A stretch of DNA of 64,000 nt from Hespellia stercorisuis DSM 15480 (lineage in GTDB: Bacteria; Bacillota; Clostridia; Lachnospirales; Lachnospiraceae), in NCBI RefSeq assembly GCF_900142165.1, contig NZ_FQZY01000022.1, forward strand, positions 1 to 64,000, given 5' to 3'. This document shows positions 1-7,910 of this stretch, in pieces. The notes below the pieces were generated by a model. That model ran no database searches, was not told the DNA's origin, and worked only from the letters and a program-made list of their open reading frames with translations. How positions within the stretch are numbered: the first letter of the stretch is position 1; each line of letters opens with the position of its first letter. Position numbers and translations under genes: made by a program.

Positions 1-221
1 ACCGAAATAATATCGCAAAACAGGTTTTAAAAATTCTCTGTTTTGTACAAAAATTAATTAGTTCCCCAAGGGGGTTCTGAACAGTTACAAAAAGTTATAA
101 GTAAGTGAGTTTTGCAGGATTTATAAGAGAAACATTCTGTTCTGAAATATCTGTATCATTCGGTGGTCGATTCGACTAATTTACCCTATGAGTAAGCAGC
201 CCTGCAACTGGAAGTAAATGA

Positions 222-572
222 AATAGAAATGAGGAGGCCGTTGAAATAGCGTGCAAATACTGTGTTGAGCATGATGTGCTAAAGGAGTTCCTTTTGAAAA
301 ATTGGAATGAGGTGAGGATGTTGATTCTAACAGAATATGATGAAAAAAAACATATGGCGATGGAACGGCGTGATGGTGAGGCCAGAGGCAAAGCAAAAAA
401 AGTAATTCAGTTAACAATTAAAAAAATGAAAAAAGGACAGGATAACAAAACCATTGCAGAAGCATTGGAAACGGATGAAGCGTATATCCGAAGTATTGTT
501 GATATAATCGAAAAATATTCCCCCGATTATGATGAAGAGGCAATATACAAAGAGTATTTTCAAAAACACTAG
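222..572 (+). pseudogene. 3' remnant of an Rpn-family (PD-(D/E)XK nuclease / transposase-like) gene
   Basis: The open frame reads through a stretch containing EIACKYCVEHDVLKEFLLKN, followed by a Lys/Glu-rich helical tail ending at a TAG at 570-572. This resembles the C-terminal third of Rpn-family recombination-promoting nuclease/putative transposase proteins, whose full length is usually near 300 residues. The N-terminal nuclease core is missing: in-frame stops lie at 219-221 and 189-191, and nothing upstream in the window looks like the catalytic domain. A GTG at 276 could start a 98-residue product, but no convincing ribosome-binding site precedes it. I read this as a decayed fragment of a mobile or recombination-linked gene. 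The family assignment rests on remembered sequence style, not on a search. Confidence 0.5.
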
Positions 573-783
573 GAGGAATATCGCCGATTCTCATGTCATG
601 AAGCCAACTGTTGATGACATAATCACAAGCAATATTCCACAGATAGTGATTGCGTCCCTGACGTCTTTTGTGATGCATAAATCACTTTGTGTGACGTCAA
701 TTGGTAAATTCATATAATAGTCCTTTTCTGATACCGGTATTTGGTACCTGGAGTCTCACCAATAAATGGAAAAGACTATTATA
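573..783. other. Non-coding stretch after the Rpn remnant
   Basis: No convincing gene is visible. A 62-codon frame (529-717, plus) runs through it but has unremarkable composition and overlaps the remnant. The segment is AT-rich and includes an ATACCGGTAT palindrome near 741. It is probably decayed accessory DNA. Confidence 0.4.
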
Positions 784-969
784 TTACGCAGAATAATTAC
801 TGCGTTGTTTTTCGTTGTATTGCTTTTTCTTATTAATGTGCCTTACTTTGGCACGGGGATAGTATTTGCTGCAATGCTGGCAGTATCCGGTATGGCATGC
901 TTCTCTGCCTTTGCTGCATTCTCCAAATGCTATATAATATTTACATGGCGTTTCTTTTAAATGTGCCAT
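784..969 (-). CDS. Small Cys-rich protein, function unknown (61 aa)
   Basis: This 61-residue frame starts at ATG (969 on the minus strand) about 7 nt after a GAAGGT ribosome-binding site. The protein is compact and basic, with a regular cysteine pattern: Cys9, Cys18, Cys25, Cys30 and Cys33, with two Cys-x2-Cys-like or histidine-flanked clusters (GYCQHCSKYYPRAKV), then a Lys/Arg/Asn-rich tail. Such spacing suggests a zinc-ribbon-like nucleic-acid-binding peptide. I recall similar short proteins in accessory regions of Clostridia but know of no assigned function. The opposite strand carries a 64-codon hydrophobic frame (766-960) with no ribosome-binding site, which I regard as its shadow. The neighbourhood (Rpn remnant, orphan rtcB, AT-rich DNA) fits a horizontally acquired segment. 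Confidence 0.55.
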   Translation of the reverse strand: MAHLKETPCKYYIAFGECSKGREACHTGYCQHCSKYYPRAKVRHINKKKQYNEKQRSNYSA

Positions 970-1043
970 CTTTTTACCTTCTTTCTCAAAAAATATAATT
1001 TTTACGCTGTATCTAATAAGTGTGTGTATTCAGACTCAAGGTG

Positions 1044-2186
1044 TTATGCATTACTTGATTTGAAATTGTAGAGTGGTTTAAGCACATTTGTAATGCTAAC
1101 GGTGTCTTGAATTACATCTTGAATTTCATCAATACTTCTGTATGCAAATGGAGCTTCATCTAAAGTGCCTTGTCCTATGCAGGAAGAGTATATGCCCTTC
1201 ATTTCTTTTTTGTAAGCAGATACTGTGTAATTAGCTTTTACATCTTCTCTTTTTAAAATACGGCCAGCACCATGAGGAGCTGATGCATTCCACTCGTCAT
1301 TTCCAAGCCCTTTTCCAAGTAGAATACCATCACGCATATTGATTGGAATGATGACTCTTTCATCTTTTTTCGCGGAAATTGCTCCTTTACGTAAAATTGG
1401 AAGTCCATTGTAGGAAGTTGAAGATGATTCTACGTAGTTATGAATGCAGCTATAACTATCTAAAACTTTCCATTTCATTCCTTTACACAGTTCATCCAGA
1501 ATGATTTCACGATTAAGCGTTGCAAAATTCTGAACAATCTCAAGGTCGTGTAGATATTGTTCCATAAGTGTTCCTTCCAGGTATGTCATCTCATATGGAA
1601 TTTTAATACCGTGTTCTTTTAAGACTTGTTGTCCCATATCTAAATAGTATTCAGTCACTTCTTTGCCGAGGTGACGACTGCCAGAATGGATTACAATATA
1701 AGTATTTCCATCAGTGTCTTTGTCTACTTCGATAAAATGATTGCCAGATCCAAGCGTTCCGAGACTGTATAGTGCCTTGTCTTTACGGACACTTTTGAAA
1801 CAATATAGCGAAGACAAGTCAAAGTTTTCTGCAAAACGATGTAGTTTTTTTCTTGCTGTAAATCCAGATGGAACACTTTCTCTAATAATTGAATCAAGTT
1901 TCTGAAATTCACATTTTTTCCCTTTGATTTGCGCTAATGTCATTCCGCATCCAATATCAATGCCTACTACATTTGGAAGTATTGCATTTCCTATGGTTTG
2001 TGTTAATCCGATTGTCCCAACTTTTCCAGGATGAACATCTGGCATAATACGGAATTTACATCCGTGATTCACTGGATTGTCGCACAGAGCCTGCAGTTGA
2101 GCGATGGCATACTGATCAATATTTGTATTTTCATTTTTGGTGGTAAATATAATAGCAGAGGTGTAGATTCCATTAATTGTTTTCAT
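1044..2186 (-). CDS. rtcB: RtcB-family RNA ligase (3'-phosphate/5'-OH)
   Basis: The 380-residue product matches RtcB, the GTP- and Mn-dependent ligase that joins RNA 3'-phosphate (or 2',3'-cyclic phosphate) ends to 5'-OH ends in tRNA splicing or RNA repair. Visible signatures are MPDVHPGKVG near residue 48, VGIDIGCGM with Mn-ligand Cys80, LGSGNHFIEV, the VIHSGSRHLG metal-binding loop, and APHGAGR with His305 placed as the guanylated histidine. Length is near the usual 380-480. The start has an AAAGGAA ribosome-binding site. No RtcA cyclase, RtcR regulator or archease gene is nearby, so it is an orphan and probably a repair-type bacterial RtcB. Codon and base use are AT-richer than in genes further right. 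A short ORF with a strong ribosome-binding site lies about 140 nt upstream on the same strand and may be co-transcribed. Confidence 0.93.
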   Translation of the reverse strand: MKTINGIYTSAIIFTTKNENTNIDQYAIAQLQALCDNPVNHGCKFRIMPDVHPGKVGTIGLTQTIGNAILPNVVGIDIGCGMTLAQIKGKKCEFQKLDSIIRESVPSGFTARKKLHRFAENFDLSSLYCFKSVRKDKALYSLGTLGSGNHFIEVDKDTDGNTYIVIHSGSRHLGKEVTEYYLDMGQQVLKEHGIKIPYEMTYLEGTLMEQYLHDLEIVQNFATLNREIILDELCKGMKWKVLDSYSCIHNYVESSSTSYNGLPILRKGAISAKKDERVIIPINMRDGILLGKGLGNDEWNASAPHGAGRILKREDVKANYTVSAYKKEMKGIYSSCIGQGTLDEAPFAYRSIDEIQDVIQDTVSITNVLKPLYNFKSSNA

Positions 2187-2323
2187 ATCTATTCCTTTCT
2201 ATGACGGTGCTATTGAATTTCTATTTTCCTTAAAAAAGAACATAAAAATAACACCTTAATCAGGTGCGGTTGTCATAATAGATTAGTATAGATATTCTTA
2301 AACAATTGTGGATTTTAGAATAT

Positions 2324-2401
2324 TTAAACCCTGTCTATGTCCATTCGGACAACCAGACCTTCATGTTTAGTTGTGAAAATGTTGTTTTTTAAATATGTCA
2401 T
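2324..2401 (-). CDS. 25-residue ORF upstream of rtcB (possible leader peptide)
   Basis: The frame opens with ATG at 2401 (minus) preceded by GAAAGGAGGACAATT, one of the best Shine-Dalgarno sequences in the window at ideal spacing. It encodes 25 residues beginning MTYLKNNIFTTKHEGLVVR and ends in TAA. A promoter-like pair lies just upstream (2470-2498) and rtcB follows about 140 nt later, so the two are probably on one transcript. It could be a regulatory leader peptide, a genuine small protein, or the 5' stump of a lost gene. The middle option has no further support, since the peptide has no recognisable family. Confidence 0.4.
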   Translation of the reverse strand: MTYLKNNIFTTKHEGLVVRMDIDRV

Positions 2402-2455
2402 AATTGTCCTCCTTTCAAATCAGGTTGATAGTATCGATTGGGTTGTCAAGTTAAA

Positions 2456-2498
2456 TACTTGATGAGACAAGTATAACACTTGATAGTGATGTTATCAA
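2456..2498 (-). promoter_or_regulatory. Promoter and inverted repeat for the rtcB transcript
   Basis: Reading the minus strand, TTGATA (2498-2493) and TATACT (2475-2470) are separated by exactly 17 nt, a good sigma-A-type promoter. An inverted repeat TACTTG-6 nt-CAAGTA (2456-2473) covers the end of the -10 box and the expected start point, a natural position for an operator. The +1 would fall near 2463, giving a leader of about 60 nt before the 25-codon ORF. No experimental start is known. Confidence 0.5.
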
Positions 2499-2728
2499 TA
2501 GTGAAAATCGAGAAGCATCCCATGCATTAATTAATAGAAAATTCCATTTTTTCTATATGACATGGTTATTATACAAGATAAGAATGACAAATAATGTCAT
2601 CGAGAATAAATCCCGAGAAAATTTATCCAATTGATGTTTAGTTACTTTCCACTCTATTTATGTCAGACATTCCTGCTCTTATTTGTTATATTAGATGAGT
2701 ACTCAAAAAACGAAAGGAAAACTTCCGC
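2499..2728. promoter_or_regulatory. Intergenic region between the divergent rtcB and ECF sigma units
   Basis: This AT-rich stretch carries no gene. An inverted repeat ATGACA-5 nt-TGTCAT lies at 2584-2600, and a TATATT -10-like hexamer lies at about 2689-2694 in front of the sigma-factor start, without a clear -35. An ECF sigma promoter for autoregulation would be expected here but cannot be identified by eye. Confidence 0.35.
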
Positions 2729-3265
2729 ATGAAAAATACACAAGACAGTAAGTCAAAAGAGTTTTTCATAGATCTATATGAGACATACGCAAAGCCAGTA
2801 TACGCTATTGCGTATTCCATACTGAAGAACAAAGGGCAGGCAGAGGATGTCGTGCAGGATACATTTGTCAAGGTCATGCCGTATCTGGAACGATTACAGA
2901 ATGCTTCGGAATGTCAGGTAAAAAGCTTTATCAGCATAACAAGCAGAAATGAAGCCATAAATAAGTATCGAAAGAATCAGCGGGAAAGCGGATTCTTTGC
3001 AAAAGGGGTGGATAGTGAAGTGAAAGCGGATAAAACGATTACATTTCCTGGCATACAGGGTGTAGAAGAACGAGAATTTCTCAAGCAGATCATGGAGCAT
3101 CTGGATGTGAGCTCCAGAGAGATTGTTTTATATCGATGCTTTTATGAATTGAGTTATAGGGAAATTGCAGGTGTGCTTGAGATAACAGAGGCAGCTGCAA
3201 TGAAACGGTTTGAACGGGCGAAACGGCAGATTCGGAATATGGAGGGAGCTGAATATTATGGATAA
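2729..3265 (+). CDS. ECF-type RNA polymerase sigma factor
   Basis: The 178-residue protein has the layout of a group 4 (extracytoplasmic-function) sigma factor. Region 2 (about residues 14-80) contains YAIAYSILKNKGQAEDVVQDTFVKV and the -10-recognition helix. After a linker, region 4 (about 110-168) contains LDVSSREIVLYRCFYELSYREIA with a helix-turn-helix for the -35 element. It starts at ATG after a GAAAGGAAAAC ribosome-binding site. Its stop overlaps the start of the next gene by 8 nt, so the two are translationally coupled. ECF factors are held inactive by a membrane anti-sigma protein, and the next gene fits that role. The inducing signal and regulon are not visible in the window. Confidence 0.93.
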   Translation: MKNTQDSKSKEFFIDLYETYAKPVYAIAYSILKNKGQAEDVVQDTFVKVMPYLERLQNASECQVKSFISITSRNEAINKYRKNQRESGFFAKGVDSEVKADKTITFPGIQGVEEREFLKQIMEHLDVSSREIVLYRCFYELSYREIAGVLEITEAAAMKRFERAKRQIRNMEGAEYYG

Positions 3266-4670
3266 AGAGAATAAAACGGATAGGATCTTACGCGATTTGG
3301 GAGAAGAGATAGCAATCGGTCAATTAGAAGAAAATCAGGATGCTGAGTTTGAAGGCTTTCAGAAGATAGAAGAAAATCTGCTGTACATGCTGGAGCAGAA
3401 GCCAAAGCGAAAAATAAATAAAAAGAAAAGGGCTGCATTGATGATCATGATTGCAGCTGTGCTTGGAATTTCAGTGACTGCGTATGCGACGGTAAAACAC
3501 TTTATTTTACATGAGGACCTTGTTGGAAATGGAGAATATAATCTGAATGTTTCTCAAGAAGAGGATGGCAATCAGGTGATGGAGAGACAGCCGGTACGCA
3601 TCATTGCAAATTATATTCCAGCTGGGTTTATATCGAATAACGCAGACTATATGGAGAAATACAAAATCTATCCGGAAAATGGAGCAGAGTCTGCTGGTGG
3701 AATTACGATAGGGGCAGAACCAGCGACAGAAATGACAATTTCTATGGCAAATGTGACAAATTCAGAAGATACAATGATTGGAACGTATGAAGCTAAGATC
3801 CTCACCACATTTATGGAGGATGGGAGCACAGGATATAATATTGTACTGTTTGATCAGAAAGCCGGATATCTTTTTACCATATATGGCATGGACTCCGGAT
3901 TATCACTGGATGAATTAAAGAAAATCGGCGAAAATCTTTCCTATGAGATCGTGGAAGATGCAGAACCAATTACGCTGAGTGAGGAAAAAGAGGGAGTGAT
4001 GACAGAGGAACCAGCAGCCGTAATTACAGAGGATAATATCTTTGCAATTGGTGAGACAACGCAGGATGTTGTTGCGAAAGACCAGAATTGGATGGACATT
4101 TTAGCGGAGCAGGGTGAGAATCAGGCAGCCGCTGCACAGGTCACATACACGGTAGATTCCATTCAGGTGACAGACAATGCGCCGATTCTTGATCTGGAGA
4201 ATGGAGTTGCCACGGATATGTATCAGGAGAATATTCAGGATGATGGAACCGTCATGATGAGAAAAGATACGACTGCACAATTGAACGAAGAGACTGGGAA
4301 AGTTGAAACCATAACAGAAGAGCATGCGAGAAAATTCGTGCTTGCAGCCGTAACACTTCACAATCCAACTGACACAAATATTGCAAATTACTTTTTCGCG
4401 CCATATGTTTATACGCTGACAAAGGAGCAAGATGGATATCAAAGACAAATGGGCGCATCCTTTAGCGAACCAGTGTATTTAGGCTTTACTGATTATAGTG
4501 GAAAAGCAGCATATCAATTGGATATAGCTGCTGGAGAGACAAGAACTGTTACTTTGGGATACGTGGTGGATGATTCAGAGGTCGAGAACGCTTACCTGAT
4601 GTTCAACAGTTCCGGTATTTCAGATAACAGCGGAACCTGCTGGGACAATTATGTAAAAATAACAGAATAG
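3258..4670 (+). CDS. Putative membrane anti-sigma factor (DUF4367-like)
   Basis: I take ATG 3258 as the start (GGAGGGAGCT ribosome-binding site, 8-nt overlap with the sigma gene), giving 470 residues. About 55 acidic cytoplasmic residues are followed by a basic KKKR patch and one membrane segment near residues 53-76 (LMIMIAAVLGISVTAYA). A long extracytoplasmic region follows. The first part of the exterior (about 105-235) resembles DUF4367 sensor-like domains, and the remainder has beta-rich adhesin-like character. Topology and operon position argue for an anti-sigma factor that binds the ECF factor through its N-terminus and senses something at the envelope. No zinc-binding (ZAS) motif is visible at the N-terminus, so this is inference from context. 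Confidence 0.7.
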   Translation: MDKENKTDRILRDLGEEIAIGQLEENQDAEFEGFQKIEENLLYMLEQKPKRKINKKKRAALMIMIAAVLGISVTAYATVKHFILHEDLVGNGEYNLNVSQEEDGNQVMERQPVRIIANYIPAGFISNNADYMEKYKIYPENGAESAGGITIGAEPATEMTISMANVTNSEDTMIGTYEAKILTTFMEDGSTGYNIVLFDQKAGYLFTIYGMDSGLSLDELKKIGENLSYEIVEDAEPITLSEEKEGVMTEEPAAVITEDNIFAIGETTQDVVAKDQNWMDILAEQGENQAAAAQVTYTVDSIQVTDNAPILDLENGVATDMYQENIQDDGTVMMRKDTTAQLNEETGKVETITEEHARKFVLAAVTLHNPTDTNIANYFFAPYVYTLTKEQDGYQRQMGASFSEPVYLGFTDYSGKAAYQLDIAAGETRTVTLGYVVDDSEVENAYLMFNSSGISDNSGTCWDNYVKITE

Positions 4671-4693
4671 GACCCCCCTCCCCATAACAGGAA

Positions 4694-4750
4694 CGCCTCG
4701 CTGACCGCGGTATGACTCAGGATCATATCACGGTCAGCGAGGTGTTTTTT
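4694..4750 (+). terminator. Rho-independent terminator of the sigma/anti-sigma unit
   Basis: A 15-bp stem (ACGCCTCGCTGACCG pairing with CGGTCAGCGAGGTGT, one G-U pair) with a roughly 20-nt loop is followed by a run of T. It sits about 25 nt after the anti-sigma stop. Confidence 0.9.
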
Positions 4751-4917
4751 AGTATAGACTGCTTTATTGCCCGTAAGTATTTTTACTTAGAGCACGCAGG
4801 CTTCTGCACAAAAAAATTACATAGATTTTACGAAAACGTGTACTAAATTTTAAAAAAATAAAGTACAGTTGTTACTTTAGAAGAGATGTTTCAATTTAAC
4901 ATGCGGGAGGAACCAAT
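4751..4917. promoter_or_regulatory. Upstream region of the phospholipase-like gene with two inverted repeats
   Basis: The 167-bp gap contains TAAGTA-TTTT-TACTTA (4774-4789) and TGTACT-17 nt-AGTACA (4839-4867). The arms of the second repeat are spaced like -35 and -10 elements but do not match the consensus well. A promoter must lie here or upstream; I cannot place it confidently. Confidence 0.3.
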
Positions 4918-5772
4918 ATGCCATCTACATACGCCCATTACAGAATGGGGCAGGAAATCAGCCAAATGCTTACAGGAGATGAAAAAAGGATCGTCGAGAA
5001 CTATCCAGATTTATTTAATATCGGTCTGCACGGACCGGACATTTTGTTTTATTATCAGCCATTAAAGAGCAACAAAATCAATCGCATCGGGTTTGGAATG
5101 CATGAACAGCCGGGATATCAGTTTTTCGAACATGCGGCGGATATCATCAGGAAGAAGGAGAGCAGTCCTGCGTATCAGGCATATGTGTATGGGTTTATCT
5201 GTCATTTCGCGCTGGATGTCACATGTCACGGTTACGTGGACGAGAAGATCAGACAGAGCGGCGTGTCCCATGGGGAAATCGAAGTGGAGTTTGATCGGGA
5301 GCTGATGGTGAGAGACGGGCTTGATCCGGTTCGGCACAGACTGACGGACCACATTGTGATCAACAGTGAAACTTCCGATGTGATCCAAGATTTTTATGAA
5401 GGAGTGACTGCGAAGGATGTGGGCAAAGCACTGCGGGGAATGATATCCAACAACAATCTGCTGCTGGCACCGTCGAAGCTGAAAAGAAAGCTGATCTACA
5501 TGTTATTGAAGGTGAGCGGCAATTATGAAGAGATGCATGGCCTCATAGTCAATTATGAGAAGAACGAAAAATGCAGTGACAGCACACAGCGACTGCTGTT
5601 GCTGTATGATGGCGCAAAAAATCTGGCTGCCCGCCTGATCCGGGAATACCCAGAGTATCTTTTGGGGAAAATGGAGCTGGATCATGTGTATCAGTATACA
5701 TTTGGAAGTAAATTAGTCAAAGAAAAAGGAAGAGAGGATTGCATTTATGAAGTTCAAACTGACAAGTCTTGA
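4918..5772 (+). CDS. Zinc-dependent phospholipase C family protein
   Basis: The 284-residue protein matches the zinc-dependent phospholipase C/S1-P1 nuclease-like helical family found widely as an uncharacterised gene in Clostridia. Metal-ligand candidates are spread as usual: HYRMG near the N-terminus, LHGPDILFYYQ near residue 37, ICHFALDVTCHGYVDEKI near 98-115, and SHGEIEVEFDREL near 119. No signal peptide is visible, so unlike secreted alpha-toxin it is probably cytoplasmic, and a toxin role should not be assumed. A GGGAGGAACC ribosome-binding site precedes ATG 4918. The gene overlaps the following transporter by 26 nt, implying one transcript. Substrate unknown. Confidence 0.75.
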   Translation: MPSTYAHYRMGQEISQMLTGDEKRIVENYPDLFNIGLHGPDILFYYQPLKSNKINRIGFGMHEQPGYQFFEHAADIIRKKESSPAYQAYVYGFICHFALDVTCHGYVDEKIRQSGVSHGEIEVEFDRELMVRDGLDPVRHRLTDHIVINSETSDVIQDFYEGVTAKDVGKALRGMISNNNLLLAPSKLKRKLIYMLLKVSGNYEEMHGLIVNYEKNEKCSDSTQRLLLLYDGAKNLAARLIREYPEYLLGKMELDHVYQYTFGSKLVKEKGREDCIYEVQTDKS

Positions 5773-7018
5773 AAAAAGCTGGATTATGTATGATGTCGGA
5801 AATTCAGCTTTTATCCTACTGGTATCTACGATTATGCCGATATATTTTAACTATCTTGCGGAAAGTGCGGGGCTTTCATCTGTCGACTATCTGGCGTACT
5901 GGGGATATGCGGCCTCCATTGCAACCATTCTTGTAGCGGTGATCGGTCCGATTTTGGGTACACTTGCTGACACGAAAGGGTTTAAAAAACCAATCTTTAC
6001 AGTGACCCTGTTTGTCGGTGCGGCGGGATGCATGGCGCTGGGGCTGGCAAAGCAGTGGCTTGTATTCCTTGTGATTTATATTATTGCAAAATGTGGATTT
6101 TCTTCCAGCCTTATTTTCTATGATTCCATGCTCGGTGATGTGACAAGCGAAGAGCGGCTGGACAATATTTCATCGCAGGGATTTGCGTGGGGATACATCG
6201 GGAGCTGTGTCCCGTTTATAGCCTGTCTCGGGCTCGTGCTTGGCTCCGGTAAGCTGGGAATTTCGATGGAAATGGCAATGGGAATCGCCTTTGCGATTGT
6301 CGCCGTGTGGTGGCTTGCCATGTCACTGCCGCTTCTGAAAAAATACAGGCAAAGATTTTATGTGGAGAAGAAACCACATGCAGTCAAGGAGAGTTTTCAG
6401 CGCTTGGGAAGATTGTTTTCGAATGTGCGGAAGGAAAAAAAGGTCTTTTTATTCTTACTTGCCTTTTTCTTTTATATAGATGGAGTATATACGATCATCG
6501 ACATGGCAACGGCCTACGGAACCTCTCTTGGGCTGGACAGCAGCGGCCTTCTGCTGGCGCTTCTGGCAACCCAGATCGTGGCATTTCCGTTTGCAATCCT
6601 CTTCGGAAGATTGTCTGAGAAATTCGAGACAACGAAGCTGATTACGCTCTGTATTTTTGCGTATCTTGGAATTGCAGTCTTCGCGATTTTCCTCAGAACG
6701 CAATGGCAGTTCTGGGTGCTTGCCATTCTGGTCGGCATGTTTCAGGGCGGGATTCAGGCATTATCGAGATCCTACTTTACCAGAATTATACCGGCAGACC
6801 GCTCGGGCGAATACTTCGGTCTCCTTGACATTTGCGGAAAGGGGGCGTCCTTTGTAGGAACAACTGTCGTCAGCATTGTCTCACAGATTTCCGGTAGCGT
6901 GAACGTCGGTGTCGGAATGATCGGAGTACTATTTGTGGTTGGAATCCTGATTTTTCGGGCTGCGGCGGCACAGGAAGAAAATCCGGATGTGCCGGAGACT
7001 GTGCCGGAATCTTTTTAA
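5747..7018 (+). CDS. MFS transporter of the UMF1 / Atg22-like group
   Basis: The 423-residue protein has about 12 hydrophobic segments and begins with SLEKSWIMYDVGNSAFILLV, the hallmark opening of UMF1/Atg22-like major facilitator proteins. The D-x-G-N-S-A-F motif in the first helix and GPILGTLAD in the loop between helices 2 and 3 support this. Family members include vacuolar amino-acid effluxers in yeast, but bacterial substrates are generally unknown. The start lies inside the end of the phospholipase-like gene, preceded by AAGGAAGAGAGG, so expression is coupled. The C-terminus is short and charged. The gene converges on a TetR regulator transcribed from the other strand, and no strong terminator is obvious in the 35-nt gap. 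Confidence 0.88.
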   Translation: MKFKLTSLEKSWIMYDVGNSAFILLVSTIMPIYFNYLAESAGLSSVDYLAYWGYAASIATILVAVIGPILGTLADTKGFKKPIFTVTLFVGAAGCMALGLAKQWLVFLVIYIIAKCGFSSSLIFYDSMLGDVTSEERLDNISSQGFAWGYIGSCVPFIACLGLVLGSGKLGISMEMAMGIAFAIVAVWWLAMSLPLLKKYRQRFYVEKKPHAVKESFQRLGRLFSNVRKEKKVFLFLLAFFFYIDGVYTIIDMATAYGTSLGLDSSGLLLALLATQIVAFPFAILFGRLSEKFETTKLITLCIFAYLGIAVFAIFLRTQWQFWVLAILVGMFQGGIQALSRSYFTRIIPADRSGEYFGLLDICGKGASFVGTTVVSIVSQISGSVNVGVGMIGVLFVVGILIFRAAAAQEENPDVPETVPESF

Positions 7019-7053
7019 ACACATAAAGCGGACATTCGGAACCTGATGTGCGA

Positions 7054-7644
7054 TCAGTCAGTAACCGCGGCACGCATCACAAAATCATGGGTGGTATGCG
7101 TGATCAGGGTATGCGTGAGCTTAGCCATATGCAGGGGGGACTCTTTGAGCGCACCGTTGAGCCAGGTCTTGATCAAGCCCACACATCCGCTGAGACAAAA
7201 GGCGGAGGCGTATGCGATGTCCAGTATGTTCTTGTCGGAGAGGGAGAGATCCCTCTCCATAAAATTTTCTGCGATAATCTTCTCGATGTTAGAAACAAAT
7301 GTCATATCACCGTGGGGGCCGAGAAGCGCACAGCAGATGTCCTGATTTTCCTCAAGAATCATAAAAAACTGTTCCACAAAAGGAGGCGTTTCTTTCCCGA
7401 ACGGCTTCAGCGGATTCGCCTGAATGGCCGCCATGATCTCGGCCTCCAGTTCCGCCTCGATGGAATCCAGCATCTGGTAGATATCGGAATAATGCAGATA
7501 AAATGTGGAGCGGTTGATATCCACCTCATCGACCAGCTCCTTTACCGTGATTTCGCGGACGCTCTTTTCCTGCATGAGCCGGGCAAGGCCGCTCCGCAGC
7601 TGCGCTCTTGTTTTTCGTACTCTTCGATCCATTGATTTCGCCAT
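7054..7644 (-). CDS. TetR/AcrR-family transcriptional regulator
   Basis: I prefer the ATG at 7644 (GAGGG ribosome-binding site; 196 residues) over a TTG 30 nt upstream. Residues 1-60 form a TetR helix-turn-helix, with RRVRKTRAQLRSGLARLMQ leading into ITVKELVDEVDINRSTFYLHY. The remaining all-helical ligand and dimerisation domain resembles the TetR_C group common in low-GC Gram-positives, often next to YhgE-type membrane proteins. The gene is divergent from the large YhgE/Pip gene. Between them lie a consensus promoter and a 10-bp-arm inverted repeat, the likely operator, so repression of that gene is a reasonable inference. The ligand is unknown. Confidence 0.88.
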   Translation of the reverse strand: MAKSMDRRVRKTRAQLRSGLARLMQEKSVREITVKELVDEVDINRSTFYLHYSDIYQMLDSIEAELEAEIMAAIQANPLKPFGKETPPFVEQFFMILEENQDICCALLGPHGDMTFVSNIEKIIAENFMERDLSLSDKNILDIAYASAFCLSGCVGLIKTWLNGALKESPLHMAKLTHTLITHTTHDFVMRAAVTD

Positions 7645-7791
7645 TTCAATCCCTCGTTTTCTGCTGCCTTGCAACCAGACAGCGTCCTTTTCTTGTATAA
7701 TTGTTTAAAGATAATTTCTCTCATTTATGACTAATAATAGACATAAATAAAATGCGTGTTGTATATCAGACATAAGCACTATTATTAATGC

Positions 7792-7871
7792 TTGCAACCA
7801 TTTTTTCTGTTTAGTATAATTCATTACATCAAGAAAATCAACATTATGTCTAGTAAAAGTGTTTTCTTGAT
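7792..7871 (+). promoter_or_regulatory. Promoter and candidate TetR operator for the YhgE gene
   Basis: TTGCAA (7792-7797), a 17-nt spacer and a perfect TATAAT (7815-7820) form a strong promoter. Just downstream, spanning the expected +1, is an inverted repeat with 10-nt arms ATCAAGAAAA (7828-7837) and TTTTCTTGAT (7862-7871) separated by 24 nt. A repressor bound here would block initiation or clearance. A further short inverted repeat, AAGCA-10 nt-TGCTT, lies just upstream near 7774-7793. Confidence 0.7.
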
Positions 7872-7910
7872 AACTTTAGTACCTACAAAATACGACAAGG
7901 AAGTGACAGA

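Noticed and set aside
766-960. 64-codon hydrophobic ORF on the plus strand
   Set aside because: No ribosome-binding site, and it is antisense to a Cys-rich frame on the minus strand with a good ribosome-binding site. Probably a shadow.
4918-5772. Secreted alpha-toxin-type phospholipase
   Set aside because: Family resemblance exists, but no signal peptide is visible and no C-terminal C2-like domain. A toxin role is not supported.
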